Positions 31,109-40,550 of a DNA stretch of 64,000 nt are shown here, one piece after another. Each line of letters begins with the position of its first letter. The stretch's first letter is position 1. The DNA comes from an uncultured Agathobaculum sp. (GTDB lineage Bacteria; Bacillota; Clostridia; Oscillospirales; Butyricicoccaceae). The notes below the pieces were generated by a model. It made no database searches, was not told where the DNA came from, and saw nothing but the letters and a program-made list of their open reading frames with translations. Both the position numbers and the translations under genes were made by a program. The stretch is taken from contig NZ_CALWUQ010000003.1 of NCBI RefSeq assembly GCF_944384695.1, forward strand, positions 1-64,000, read 5' to 3'.

Positions 31109-31146
31109 AAAGACCGGCCGGCGCCTGAGAGCGCCGGCCGGTCTTT
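31109..31146 (+). terminator. Terminator after spoVT
   Basis: AAGACCGGCCGGCGC pairs with its complement around CTGAGA and ends in CTTTCC. Confidence 0.85.
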
Positions 31147-31294
31147 CCTGTGGGCGCAGGATATCGGGTCGGTTTACCAAAACGGCAGGATTGGACGATT
31201 GTGACAAAGCGCAGGAGGTATGGCGGTAAGGCATCCGGATGGATGGATAAAAGTAAAATTCACACAAAAATACCAGAAAATAAAGCAAGGCTTC

Positions 31295-31323
31295 TTTACA
31301 ACTTGCACAAGCCGTCGTATAAT
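31295..31323 (+). promoter_or_regulatory. Promoter of the hydrogenase-like transducer
   Basis: TTTACA (31295-31300) and TATAAT (31318-31323) are 17 nt apart, about 70 nt before the start codon. Confidence 0.65.
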
Positions 31324-31394
31324 ATCTGAAGGGAGAAGACACAAAAGCTGCGCTCTTTATATGAAGGATAGTAGCAGCAGAAAGCAGGAAAACC

Positions 31395-33326
31395 ATGAAT
31401 ATAAGCACCAATGGGTTGGTCTACACCAATGATAACTGTATCGGCTGCAACCGCTGTATCGCCGCCTGCCCGGTATTGACCGCCAATTCCGTAGTGGAAA
31501 ACGGCGAGAAGCAATTTGTTCATGTTGACCCCACCAAATGCATCGCCTGTGGCGCGTGTCTGGATGCGTGCGAGCATCATGCGCGTGAGTTTACCGATGA
31601 CACCGAACGTTTTTTTGCGGATTTGCGCCGCGGGGAGAAAATCTCCATTCTGTATGCGCCGGCGTTGGTTGCCAATTATCCGCAGAATTATCACTATATT
31701 TTGGGAACCTTGCAGCAGATGGGTGCAAACCATGTCATCAGCGTGGCGTTCGGCGCGGATATCACGACATGGGCATACATCCAGTACATCCAGAAGAACA
31801 AGTTTGAGGGCGGTATTTCCCAGCCCTGCCCGGCGGTGGTACGCTATATTGAAAACTTCATGCCGGAATTGCTGCCCAAGCTGATGCCGGTGCACAGTCC
31901 GCTGCTCTGTGCGGCAATCTATGCGCGCAAATACATGGGCATCAACGATAAATTTGCTTTCCTGTCTCCCTGCATTGCAAAGAAAGCAGAAATCAGCGAT
32001 CCCAATACGCACGGCTTTGTGCAGTATAATGTGACGTTCGATCATCTGATGCGCTACCTCAACCGGCATGGCATCAGTAAAACGCCGTTCAAGGAAGAAA
32101 TGGTGTCCGGTCTGGGCACTATTTATCCCATGCCCGGCGGCCTGAAAGAAAATGTCCGCTGGTTCTGCGGCGAGCAGGTTTTTGTACAGCAGATTGAGGG
32201 CGAGAAAAAGGTTTATGAAATGCTGCACAAGTATGCCAAGCGTGTAACCGGCGGCCGGACAGTGCCGTTTCTGGTCGATGTGCTCAACTGTGAAAATGGC
32301 TGCATCGACGGCCCGGCAATCGAAGAATCCAAGCGTGGAGACGATGCCATGCTGTATGCGATCAGTCAGCAAAAAGCCGAGCATCAGGCCAAAGGCAAAG
32401 GGCTTTGGAACGGTAAAAAAAGCTGTAGCGCGCGTTTGCGTATGCTCAACCGTGCGTTTTCCAAGCTCAAGCTCGAGGATTTTCTGCGGCAGTACACCGA
32501 CCGCTCACAGGAAAACCAGTTCCTTGTCCCGCAGGAGGAGCAGGTGCAGCAGATTTTCCGCAGCATGGAAAAGCACACAGCGGAGGAGCAGTCTATCAAC
32601 TGCGGCGCCTGCGGCTACTTGACCTGCCGGGAAATGGCGCAGGCGATTTTCAACCACTGCAACATTCCGCAGGGCTGCATCCATTACATCAAGCATGTGG
32701 TCGAGGCTGACAAGCAACAAATGGAGCGCATTTCGGAGGAAATCCGCGAAAAGAACCGCCAAATCCGTGAGATGGTGCAGGATGCCAACGGACAGTTCGA
32801 TATGCTGACCGGTTCAATCGCCAGTATGGCCGAGCAGAATGCCAATACAGCGGATGAAAGCGTGGGTATCAATGAATCCATGCAAGAGGTGGTCGAATGC
32901 ACCACAAAAATGAGCGAAGTTGTCGAACAAATCAACGGCCTGCTGCATGCGCTGGAGCAAAACAACAATGGCATCGAGCGGGTCGCCAGCAACACCCATC
33001 TGCTTGCGCTCAATGCCTCGGTCGAAGCGGCGCGCGCGGGCGCGGCCGGCAAGGGATTCGCCGTCGTGGCCCATGAGGTGCGTTCGCTCAGCCAGTCCAC
33101 GCAGGAGACGGCGCGCGAGAGCAATCGGAACAAGGCTCAAATCAGCACGGTACTTAAACTGATTACAGAAGATGTGGAGCAGCTGCGCAAGATCGCGCTC
33201 GACGTCAACGAGCGTTTGAGGAATCTGGCAGCAAGCAACGAAGAAATTGCTGCGGCGGCGCAGCAAATCAATCAGGCCACCAATCAACTGCATACGTATT
33301 TCCAGAATCTCAGTCAGATGGAATGA
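31395..33326 (+). CDS. [FeFe]-hydrogenase-like protein fused to a chemotaxis signalling domain
   Basis: A 643-residue cytoplasmic protein with no membrane helix. Residues 15-59 bind two [4Fe-4S] clusters ([24 protein letters not shown]). Residues ~80-370 form an H-domain: Cys145 (QPCP), Cys193 and Lys196 (SPCIAK), Cys299 and Cys303 (NCENGC) match the four cysteines and lysine around the H-cluster, but the proton-transfer Cys of TSCCP and the Met of MPC are replaced. Residues 403-428 are a further Fe-S motif (CGACGYLTC). From ~440 a coiled coil leads to an MCP signalling domain with [20 protein letters not shown]. It is probably a redox or H2 sensor acting on CheA and not a working hydrogenase. 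Confidence 0.88.
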   Translation: MNISTNGLVYTNDNCIGCNRCIAACPVLTANSVVENGEKQFVHVDPTKCIACGACLDACEHHAREFTDDTERFFADLRRGEKISILYAPALVANYPQNYHYILGTLQQMGANHVISVAFGADITTWAYIQYIQKNKFEGGISQPCPAVVRYIENFMPELLPKLMPVHSPLLCAAIYARKYMGINDKFAFLSPCIAKKAEISDPNTHGFVQYNVTFDHLMRYLNRHGISKTPFKEEMVSGLGTIYPMPGGLKENVRWFCGEQVFVQQIEGEKKVYEMLHKYAKRVTGGRTVPFLVDVLNCENGCIDGPAIEESKRGDDAMLYAISQQKAEHQAKGKGLWNGKKSCSARLRMLNRAFSKLKLEDFLRQYTDRSQENQFLVPQEEQVQQIFRSMEKHTAEEQSINCGACGYLTCREMAQAIFNHCNIPQGCIHYIKHVVEADKQQMERISEEIREKNRQIREMVQDANGQFDMLTGSIASMAEQNANTADESVGINESMQEVVECTTKMSEVVEQINGLLHALEQNNNGIERVASNTHLLALNASVEAARAGAAGKGFAVVAHEVRSLSQSTQETARESNRNKAQISTVLKLITEDVEQLRKIALDVNERLRNLAASNEEIAAAAQQINQATNQLHTYFQNLSQME

Positions 33327-33394
33327 AGCGTGGATGGGATGCGAAGCGAAGAATGGCGGTTTACCATCGCTTTTGATGCTCTGACACAGATGAA

Positions 33395-33437
33395 ACAGCC
33401 CCGGTTTGTGCTGTCCGCACAAACCGGGGCCTGTTTT
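33395..33437. terminator. Terminator between the transducer and the convergent EAL gene
   Basis: ACAG plus CCCCGGTTTGTGC pairs with GCACAAACCGGGG and CTGT (one bulge) around TGTCC, followed by TTTTG. Confidence 0.8.
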
Positions 33438-33501
33438 GTATTTTTATGCCACGTCGCATGGGAAAGGCGCCAACCGTTCCGGAGCGTATCTGTATCAATC
33501 G

Positions 33502-34491
33502 TTACGCTTGGGAAATGCAGAAATGCTTTCGGAATTCCTCGGCCGGGACCGGCTTGCTGTAATAGTAGCCCTGACCATAATCACAGTGCATGGAGCGTAT
33601 CATATCTTCGCTCTCCTTGGTTTCTACCCCTTCTGCAACCGTCCGCATGCCCAGCTTTTTGGCCAGTGCCAGAATAGAAGCGAGCACCTCGCTTTGCGCG
33701 CCGTTGCGCTCTTTGATTACATCGGATAAAAACATCCGGTCCAATTTCAGTTCATCAATTTTCAATTTCCCCAGTGTGTTCAAGGAGGAGTAGCCGCTGC
33801 CGAAATCGTCCATGGACACACGGAACCCTGCGTCATTCAGATGTTTGATGGTACTGTTCAATGCCTCAATGTTTTCAAAGGCCAGACCTTCCAGAATCTC
33901 TAAAATAATATACCGCGGTGATATATTGTATTTTCTGGTAATGGCCAGCAGACTTTCTACATAATCTTCCTTGACAAACAGCGATTTGGTCTGGTTGACG
34001 GAAATGACAACAGGGGATATCCCGGCATCAATCCATGCGCGCAATGTTTTGCAGACCCGCTCCACCATGTATAAATCCAACTGCACGCAGAAGCCGTTTT
34101 CCTCAAAAAGCGGAATAAACTGATCTGGATAAATCATGCCGTGTCCCGTGGGCTGCCAGCGAACGAGCGCTTCCGCTCCGTCGATATGCCCCGTTTGGAG
34201 ATTCATCTTCGGCTGCAAATAGAGCTGATATTCCTCCTGATTGAGTGCGGACTGCATATGTGTTTCAATATAATAGCGCAGCTGCTCGTCCCGGTATAGG
34301 GATTCATCAAAAATATACACCTGATGGTTATTGACTTGCTTTGCATGGGCCAAAGCGACCATCATATAACTGATATTGGGGGAAACACGGTATGGCGATG
34401 GAGAATCCGCCATAAACACGGCCCCGGAATAAAGAGACAGGGGATGACCGTCCAGTGCGACCGTAACCGTTGTGATGATTTTGGAAAACAT
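33502..34491 (-). CDS. EAL-domain phosphodiesterase part of a frameshifted gene
   Basis: This frame holds the end of a GGDEF-fold domain and a complete EAL domain (from ~residue 75). The motif AEALVRWQ, the Asn/Glu segments VISVNQTKS and ILEILEGLA, and DDFGSGYSS are intact, so c-di-GMP hydrolysis to pGpG is plausible. It belongs to the same gene as 34533-36365: one missing base near 34561-34575 separates them, and in the corrected frame the sequence runs SADLFYFALKEQNAEHLISR into this ATG. The ATG at 34491 is therefore internal, with no clear ribosome-binding site. If the shift is real, only a separate or no EAL protein is made. Confidence 0.8.
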   Translation of the reverse strand: MFSKIITTVTVALDGHPLSLYSGAVFMADSPSPYRVSPNISYMMVALAHAKQVNNHQVYIFDESLYRDEQLRYYIETHMQSALNQEEYQLYLQPKMNLQTGHIDGAEALVRWQPTGHGMIYPDQFIPLFEENGFCVQLDLYMVERVCKTLRAWIDAGISPVVISVNQTKSLFVKEDYVESLLAITRKYNISPRYIILEILEGLAFENIEALNSTIKHLNDAGFRVSMDDFGSGYSSLNTLGKLKIDELKLDRMFLSDVIKERNGAQSEVLASILALAKKLGMRTVAEGVETKESEDMIRSMHCDYGQGYYYSKPVPAEEFRKHFCISQA

Positions 34492-34532
34492 ATCGTCCGT
34501 GCGTGAAATAAGGTGCTCCGCATTTTGCTCTT

Positions 34533-36365
34533 TCAGCGCGAAATAAAACAGGTCGGCGGAGGGCCTGCAAAAAACTCATCTTCGTGGATGCCGGATTCCA
34601 GCACGGACGTGATATCGCACAGCATATCGTCCGCCCGCTTGATGCCATAGGTATCGTTGATATACTTGAAGCCGCGGATGTTAAATGCGACCAATGCAAT
34701 TTTTTCGTGTTCCTGACAGCATTCCTCCAATAATTTGCGAAAATACGTTTCGTTGTACGCCCCTGTAATCCGATCATACATGCTCAAATGGATGAGACGG
34801 TTTTCTGTAAGCAGTGCGTTGTACGCGATATGCTTGCTTCGCAAATACATCAGCAGTGCCCCCACCAGCACAATGAGCACAAGGGAAAAAATCAAAATGA
34901 GCGGGCGGTGAACCGTCAGCCATTCCCAGAGCGTATAGTCGATGCTGTCACCGGAATAGTGATATAACATCTCCTGTTTGGCTTCATTGCTGATAGAGCT
35001 TGCGTATTGGTTGAGAATCGTTACAAATGCTTGCGGGACACTGCTTGTTACGCCGATGGAATAAGAAAAATCCCTGATATTCGTCCAGTCTACGATGATG
35101 TCATCGTAGACAACCTCTTTGCGGAGATAGTAGGACAGCGCGTAATAATCCGCCCGCATGGCATAATCTTCATTGGTTTGAATATCGTTCAGCGCCGCCT
35201 CGGTGTCGATGCGAAAGTCCAGATCGGTGGTATGCTCATGGGGCGCAGGATTGGTGCAGGCTGTTACGCTGAAGCTGTTGAAAAATGGAACGGTGAATCG
35301 AATGCCGCCGAGAGGGGCCAGCACGGAATTGGTCGCAACGCACCCTATCAAATCAACTTTGTCCTGCTGCACAAGTTGCAGGACTTCTTCGCGGGAGTGT
35401 GCAATGACCGGTTCGTATTGCAGGCCGGTAATGTCAGCGAAGCGTTTCAGATATTCCACGGCAAACCCGGTCAATTCCCCGTCCTTCATATATTGATATG
35501 GGGCGTCGCCGGTAAAAAACAGTACCTTTAAGGTGCCAAGCGAACGAATATACTCCCGATGCTCCTCGGAGAGCTGGAACGAATCGGTATGTCTGAAATG
35601 AAGATTGTATAACTCGGTTTGCAGGTTGGGTTGGGTGCTGTTCAATCCCCGCATCGCGGTATTGAGCTCCTGCAGCAAATCGGTATCGCCGGGAGCCAGC
35701 GCAAAATAATATGGCGCGGGTGAAAACCGCCCTACGATACGGAAATCATCGGTTAAAGAAATATCCGACTGAATCATGGCGTCAGCCTGTCCGCTCCGAA
35801 CGGCTTGAAGCATGTCCGCATAGCTGTCATATTGCTCTATTTCATAGGTGAAATCGTTTACTGCCGCATAATAGGCAAACTGCGATAGTTGCTCCTGATT
35901 GCCGGAAAACGCGGCAACACGGATGCCGTCCCAGCCGGAAAAATCTTCTTCAATCCAATTCGGGCTATCTTTCAAGACTGCCAGCACGGTATATCTCGTG
36001 CCGTAGCTGTAATTGGGATACAGGAATACATCTTCCAACTCGGCATTGCGATTCATCGTGCCGAGCATATCAATCTCGCCGTTTTGCAGCATGGTTGTCA
36101 GTGTTTCGAGCTGGGTGCTCAAATCTCCGTCCACCTGCACAAATTCAATATCCCAGTTGGTGAAGGACACGAGCTGATGCAGATAATCGACCAGATACCC
36201 GGCATAATCTCCGCGCTCATTGATATAGGAGGTGCCGGGCTGAATGGGGAACCCCACTTTCACCACATCACCTGTTTGTTCCGCAGCATTGGCTTTCCAG
36301 TCACCGCACGCAATTAGTACAATAAGGAATAGGAAAAACGCCTTTCTGATATATTTCATTTTCAT
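34533..36365 (-). CDS. Sensor part: two solute-binding domains, membrane helix, degenerate GGDEF (frameshifted)
   Basis: A signal peptide (residues 1-27) precedes two periplasmic amino-acid-type binding domains of the SBP_bac_3 family (~30-265 and ~270-480). A membrane helix (~505-525, LILIFSLVLIVLVGALLMYL) and a GGDEF fold starting LIHLSMYDRITGAYNETYF follow. The GGDEF signature reads HEDEF, so cyclase activity is unlikely. The frame then breaks near 34570 and ends in an unrelated PPPTCFISR tail. Restored, the gene encodes an external-ligand sensor controlling a c-di-GMP phosphodiesterase. The start at 36365 (MKMKYIRK) has a weak GGGCGGG site. Confidence 0.82.
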   Translation of the reverse strand: MKMKYIRKAFFLFLIVLIACGDWKANAAEQTGDVVKVGFPIQPGTSYINERGDYAGYLVDYLHQLVSFTNWDIEFVQVDGDLSTQLETLTTMLQNGEIDMLGTMNRNAELEDVFLYPNYSYGTRYTVLAVLKDSPNWIEEDFSGWDGIRVAAFSGNQEQLSQFAYYAAVNDFTYEIEQYDSYADMLQAVRSGQADAMIQSDISLTDDFRIVGRFSPAPYYFALAPGDTDLLQELNTAMRGLNSTQPNLQTELYNLHFRHTDSFQLSEEHREYIRSLGTLKVLFFTGDAPYQYMKDGELTGFAVEYLKRFADITGLQYEPVIAHSREEVLQLVQQDKVDLIGCVATNSVLAPLGGIRFTVPFFNSFSVTACTNPAPHEHTTDLDFRIDTEAALNDIQTNEDYAMRADYYALSYYLRKEVVYDDIIVDWTNIRDFSYSIGVTSSVPQAFVTILNQYASSISNEAKQEMLYHYSGDSIDYTLWEWLTVHRPLILIFSLVLIVLVGALLMYLRSKHIAYNALLTENRLIHLSMYDRITGAYNETYFRKLLEECCQEHEKIALVAFNIRGFKYINDTYGIKRADDMLCDITSVLESGIHEDEFFAGPPPTCFISR

Positions 36366-36899
36366 GCCCGCCCATCTTTCGTTCCTCTGTCCGCAATGAT
36401 TGCCAGTTTCCGATAGATAGTGCCAATGCTATTTTTGAAAGAAGCTGCATAAATGATTGCCGGAGAAAACATGCAATTGATTTCTCTATATTTATCATAT
36501 TACTCTCTTTCCGGCAAAAAGCAAGCAGGATTGGAATTTTTAAGCAATCATTTTTGCTTTGGAAGATATAGCGCCCAAGGGTTCGCTTTTGTTTTTCGGA
36601 TGCCCCTGTTCGCAGAGGGGATTATTGCACGCATGGAGAGGGATGGAAAAACTGTAAAATTACAGTTTGTTCACAAAAGGAGTAGAGAAAACACCAGCAG
36701 ATAATCAAGCCGCACAAAGTTTTTTTGTTTTTTGGTCAAATTTTTTGTGTTTTGGACTTGCTTATTTGGTGTAAGAAACAGTATAATCTATTTTGTAAGG
36801 CTGCGCCAAGGCACGGCCTTACAATTTCCTTTATGAAGATGGAGCCGCGCCCCCTCGGCGCAGGTTCTTCTTGCGCAAAAAAATAGAGAGGTGAAAAAC
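36366..36899. other. Intergenic region upstream of rnf
   Basis: This 534-bp stretch is AT-rich and holds the rnf promoter and leader. An 83-codon frame at 36453-36704 has no ribosome-binding site or recognisable sequence and I do not call it a gene. The leader has a GTAAGGC/GCCTTAC hairpin at 36795-36822. No riboswitch motif is recognised. Confidence 0.6.
36758..36787 (+). promoter_or_regulatory. Promoter of the rnf operon
   Basis: A consensus TATAAT (36782-36787) is preceded 18 nt upstream by TTGCTT (36758-36763). It lies about 105 nt before rnfC. Confidence 0.55.
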
Positions 36900-38276
36900 A
36901 TGGTGTATTCGTTCCGTGGCGGCATTCACCCCGGCACTCATGCAGATCCGGGTTACAAGGCCGCGACAAACACCAAGCCGATTGAGAAGCTGGCATTGCC
37001 CGATCAGGTCATTCTGCCGGTTTCCATGCACATCGGCGCCCCGGCCAAGCCGATTGTTTCGGTCGGTGATACCGTGGATCTGGGACAGCCCATCGCGGAA
37101 GCCGGCGGCTTTGTCAGCGCTCCTGTCCATGCAACCGTGTCCGGTAAGGTGAAGGCAGTGGAGCCGCGTCTGCATCCCAACGGCAGCAAAGTGCTGTCCA
37201 TTGTGATTGAAAACGACGGCGAGGACCGCCTGCACGAGTCTGTGCATCCGTATGATTTTGCTTCCATGTCCAATGAGGAGCGCATCGAGTGCATCCGCTC
37301 GGCCGGTATCGTCGGCCACGGCGGCGCAACCTTCCCGACCCACGTCAAGATCCAGTCCGGTATCGGCAAGTGCGACACGGTCATCATCAACGCGGCGGAA
37401 TGCGAGCCGTACATAACGAGCGACCATCGCCTGTTGCTGGAGCGCCCGGAAGAAGTGATCGGCGGTCTGAAGATGCTGGCCGACATCATGGGGGTACAGA
37501 ACGCCATCATCGCGGTGGAGGAAAACAAGTCCGACGCCTTCCCGGGCATCGAAAAGCTGATTGCGGACGACCCGCGCCTCAAGCTCTATCCTCTCAAGTG
37601 TAAGTACCCGCAGGGCGCGGAAAAGCAGCTCATCAACGCCTGCACCGGCCGTGAGGTCCCCTCCGGCAAACTGCCGGCGGACGCAGGCTGCGCCGTGTTC
37701 AATGTGGACACCGCCGGCGCGGTTTACCGCCGCTTTACCACCGGTATGCCGGTCATCCGCCGTATCGTGACGGTATCCGGCTCCGCCATTGCCGAGCCGA
37801 AAAACCTCGAAGTGCGCATCGGTACGCAGGTCGAAAAGCTGATCGACGCTTGCGGCGGCTTCAAGGAAGCCCCCAACAAGCTGCTGATGGGCGGCCCGAT
37901 GATGGGCGTTGCGCAGTTCTCGCTCGAAATCCCGATTTTCAAGGGCACCAATGCGTTCCTTGCCTTCTGCGGCGACGAGGATAAGCGCGTGGCCGACCCG
38001 CAGTGCATCCGCTGCGGCAAGTGCATCAATGCTTGCCCGATGCACCTGCTGCCGAACTACATGAACCTGTACGGCAAGAAGGACGATCTGGACAACGCGC
38101 TGGAGTGCGGCGTCATGGACTGCATCGAATGCGGCTCGTGCGCCTATGTCTGCCCGGCCCGCATCCCGCTGGTCGCGCAGTTCCGCCTGACCAAGGGCAA
38201 GATTCAGGCCAAGCGTGCGGCGGAAAAGGCCAAGGCGGATGCCGAAAAGGCTAAGGCTGAGGCCGAGAAGAAGTAA
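36900..38276 (+). CDS. rnfC: Rnf electron transport complex subunit C
   Basis: A 458-residue peripheral subunit that binds NADH/FMN and Fe-S. Seen: an N-terminal FRGGIHPGTHADP segment, the nucleotide loop GHGGATFPTHVK, INAAECEPYITSDHRLL, and two [4Fe-4S] motifs CIRCGKCINACP and CIECGSCAYVCP near residue 370-420. A lysine/alanine/glutamate tail ends the protein. I chose the ATG at 36900, six bases after AGAGAGGTG; a GTG at 36891 is inside that site. It opens the Clostridia-type rnfCDGEAB order. Confidence 0.96.
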   Translation: MVYSFRGGIHPGTHADPGYKAATNTKPIEKLALPDQVILPVSMHIGAPAKPIVSVGDTVDLGQPIAEAGGFVSAPVHATVSGKVKAVEPRLHPNGSKVLSIVIENDGEDRLHESVHPYDFASMSNEERIECIRSAGIVGHGGATFPTHVKIQSGIGKCDTVIINAAECEPYITSDHRLLLERPEEVIGGLKMLADIMGVQNAIIAVEENKSDAFPGIEKLIADDPRLKLYPLKCKYPQGAEKQLINACTGREVPSGKLPADAGCAVFNVDTAGAVYRRFTTGMPVIRRIVTVSGSAIAEPKNLEVRIGTQVEKLIDACGGFKEAPNKLLMGGPMMGVAQFSLEIPIFKGTNAFLAFCGDEDKRVADPQCIRCGKCINACPMHLLPNYMNLYGKKDDLDNALECGVMDCIECGSCAYVCPARIPLVAQFRLTKGKIQAKRAAEKAKADAEKAKAEAEKK

Positions 38277-38291
38277 GGAGGGGAAACGAAA

Positions 38292-39296
38292 ATGTATGAT
38301 CTGAGTAAAGTCGTCGTCACCTCCTCACCCCATATCAAGGCGGATGACGATACCCGCAGCCTGATGCTGGATGTGCTGGTGGCACTGCTTCCCGCGCTGT
38401 GTGTTGCGGTATACACCTTTGGTCCGCGTGCGCTCGTGCTGACTGTGATTTCCATGGTTGCCTGCGCCGTGTTTGAGACCATCTATAACAAAATCGTAGG
38501 CCATGCGAACACCATCAGCGATTTGTCCTGCTTTGTGACCGGCGTGCTGATTGCGTTCAACGTACCGGTTTCGGCTCCGTGGTGGATGCTGGTCTTCGGC
38601 GCGCTGTTCGGCATCATTATCGTTAAGATGCTGTTTGGCGGTTTGGGCAAGAACTTTATGAACCCGGCGCTCGGCGCGCGTGCGTTTATGATGGCGTCCT
38701 GGGCGGGCCTGATGACCACATGGACCCAGCCGCATGCGTCCCTGCCGATCATCGGCACGGTCACCGTGACCGACGCAATCTCCACGGCAACGCCGCTGGC
38801 GTCCCTGAAGAACGGCGTGCTGCCTGAGGGCGTAAGCCTTTTGGATATGTTCCTCGGCCAGACCGGCGGCGTTATCGGTGAGACCTCCGCACTGGCGCTG
38901 CTCGCGGGCGGTGCTTACCTGCTGTGGCGCAAGGTTATCACCATCAATATCCCCGCAGCGTACATCCTGACGGTTGCCGTCATTACCTTCCTGTTCCCGA
39001 TGGGCGACGTATCCCGCGTACAGTGGATGCTCTCCCAGGTGCTTTCGGGCGGCCTGATGCTCGGCGCAATCTTCATGGCGACCGACTATGTCACCAGCCC
39101 GGTTACCCCCAAGGGACAGATCATCTTCGGCATCGGCTGCGGTCTGCTGACCGTGTTCATCCGCTATTTCGGCGGCCTGCCGGAAGGTGTTTCGTATTCC
39201 ATCCTGATTATGAACACGCTGGTTTGGGCGATTGACAAGGCCACCCATCCCCGCAAGTTCGGCTACGCGCTGGATAAGAAGAAGGAGGCACAGTAA
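38292..39296 (+). CDS. rnfD: Rnf complex subunit D
   Basis: A 334-residue integral membrane subunit with about nine hydrophobic helices. The FMN-attachment region reads TDAISTATPLASL, with the conserved Thr that carries covalent FMN in homologues. It belongs to the NqrB/RnfD family and forms part of the ion path. The gene follows rnfC by 15 bp with a GGAGGGG site. Confidence 0.96.
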   Translation: MYDLSKVVVTSSPHIKADDDTRSLMLDVLVALLPALCVAVYTFGPRALVLTVISMVACAVFETIYNKIVGHANTISDLSCFVTGVLIAFNVPVSAPWWMLVFGALFGIIIVKMLFGGLGKNFMNPALGARAFMMASWAGLMTTWTQPHASLPIIGTVTVTDAISTATPLASLKNGVLPEGVSLLDMFLGQTGGVIGETSALALLAGGAYLLWRKVITINIPAAYILTVAVITFLFPMGDVSRVQWMLSQVLSGGLMLGAIFMATDYVTSPVTPKGQIIFGIGCGLLTVFIRYFGGLPEGVSYSILIMNTLVWAIDKATHPRKFGYALDKKKEAQ

Positions 39297-39299
39297 GTT

Positions 39300-39884
39300 A
39301 TGGATAGCAGCAAAAAGGGCGGCGGCATTCTGATGCTGGTCGTCGTACTGGGCCTGATCACCTTTGTGTGCGCGCTGCTTTTGGGCGTTGTCAACGGTGT
39401 GACAAAGGACAAGATCGAACAGAACGGCATTGAGACCCGCAACGAGGCAATGAGCGAAATCATTCCGGATGCGGAATTCGCCGATGTAGAGATTCCGGCG
39501 GAGTTTGCCTCCCCGGAGGATAAGAACCAGCCGGTCGTTTCGGGCGTCTATAAGGCGACGCTGGACGGCGCGGACGCAGGCTACTGCGTGGAAGTCAACC
39601 CCAAGGGCTTTGGCGGCGCGCTCAAGATGATCGTCGGCATCAATGCGGACGGCACGGTTGCCGGCATCAAGGTGACCGAAGCATCCGAGACCCCGGGCCT
39701 CGGCGCTAAGGCGCAGAGCGATAAGAACTGGATCGCACAGTTTGCCGGCCAGCCGGCGGACGGCAGTCTGGCCGTTTCCAAGGACGGCGGCACGATAAAC
39801 GCCATCACCGGCGCGACCATCACATCCCGTGCGGTCACCCTCGGTGTCAACACTGCGGCAAACTGTGTCGCAAGTCTGGGTTAA
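39300..39884 (+). CDS. rnfG: Rnf complex subunit G
   Basis: A 194-residue protein with one N-terminal membrane helix (ILMLVVVLGLITFVCALLLG) and an exported FMN-binding domain. The flavinylation motif is INAITGATITSRAV, whose Thr holds FMN covalently in homologues. The segment ASETPGLGAKAQ is also conserved. It starts three bases after rnfD and uses a GGAGG within the end of that gene. Confidence 0.96.
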   Translation: MDSSKKGGGILMLVVVLGLITFVCALLLGVVNGVTKDKIEQNGIETRNEAMSEIIPDAEFADVEIPAEFASPEDKNQPVVSGVYKATLDGADAGYCVEVNPKGFGGALKMIVGINADGTVAGIKVTEASETPGLGAKAQSDKNWIAQFAGQPADGSLAVSKDGGTINAITGATITSRAVTLGVNTAANCVASLG

Positions 39885-39899
39885 AGGAGGAAGAGCCAA

Positions 39900-40550
39900 A
39901 TGAAATTTTCTGAACAGCTGAAAGCGGGCGTCATCCTCGACAACCCGATTTTCATGCAGACCATCGGTCTGTGCCCGACGCTGGCTACCTCCACGTCCCT
40001 TTCCAATGCCATCGGCATGGGCGTGGCAGCGACAATAGTTCTGATTGCTTCCAACGTCGTTATTTCCGCACTGCGTAAGTTTATTCCGGATAAGGTGCGT
40101 ATTGCATGCTTCATCACCATCATCGCAACCTTCGTTACCTTGATCGACCTGTCTTTGCAGGCATTCGTGCCCAGCCTTGCGGCTTCGCTCGGTCTGTTCC
40201 TGCCGCTGATCGTTGTTAACTGCATCATCCTCGGCCGCGCTGAGGCGTTTGCATCCAAGAACAAGGTGCTGCCCTCCGCGCTGGACGGCGTTTGCATGGG
40301 TCTGGGCTTCACCTTCGCGCTGGTGCTCATGGGCTTCTTCCGTGAGCTGCTGGGCGCAGGCACGGTTCTGTCCGGCCTGTCCACCCTGCTGCCGTTCCTC
40401 GCGGGCGTTATCCCGGCGGAAGGCTTCGCCATCCCCGGCCTGAGCGCAAATCCGGCGGTTATGATGATTCTGCCGGCCGGCGGCTTCCTGATGATGGGCT
40501 TCATCTTTGCAGCAATTCAGAAGATCATGGCCGGAAAGGAGGACAAGTAA
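39900..40550 (+). CDS. rnfE: Rnf complex subunit E
   Basis: A 216-residue membrane protein of the NqrD/RnfE family with six hydrophobic helices. The segments LGLCPTLA-type (TIGLCPTLATSTSL) and LPLIVVNCIILGRAEAFASK hold the conserved cysteines that bind an intramembrane Fe-S cluster together with RnfA. It is 15 bp after rnfG with an AAAGGAGG site and abuts rnfA. Confidence 0.96.
   Translation: MKFSEQLKAGVILDNPIFMQTIGLCPTLATSTSLSNAIGMGVAATIVLIASNVVISALRKFIPDKVRIACFITIIATFVTLIDLSLQAFVPSLAASLGLFLPLIVVNCIILGRAEAFASKNKVLPSALDGVCMGLGFTFALVLMGFFRELLGAGTVLSGLSTLLPFLAGVIPAEGFAIPGLSANPAVMMILPAGGFLMMGFIFAAIQKIMAGKEDK

Noticed and set aside
36453-36704. 83-codon frame between the EAL gene and rnf
   Set aside because: No ribosome-binding site, no recognisable protein features, and it lies in AT-rich promoter DNA.
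38325-39899. 524-codon open frame antisense to rnfD and rnfG
   Set aside because: It lies wholly opposite two certain rnf genes and has low-complexity, unrecognisable protein sequence.
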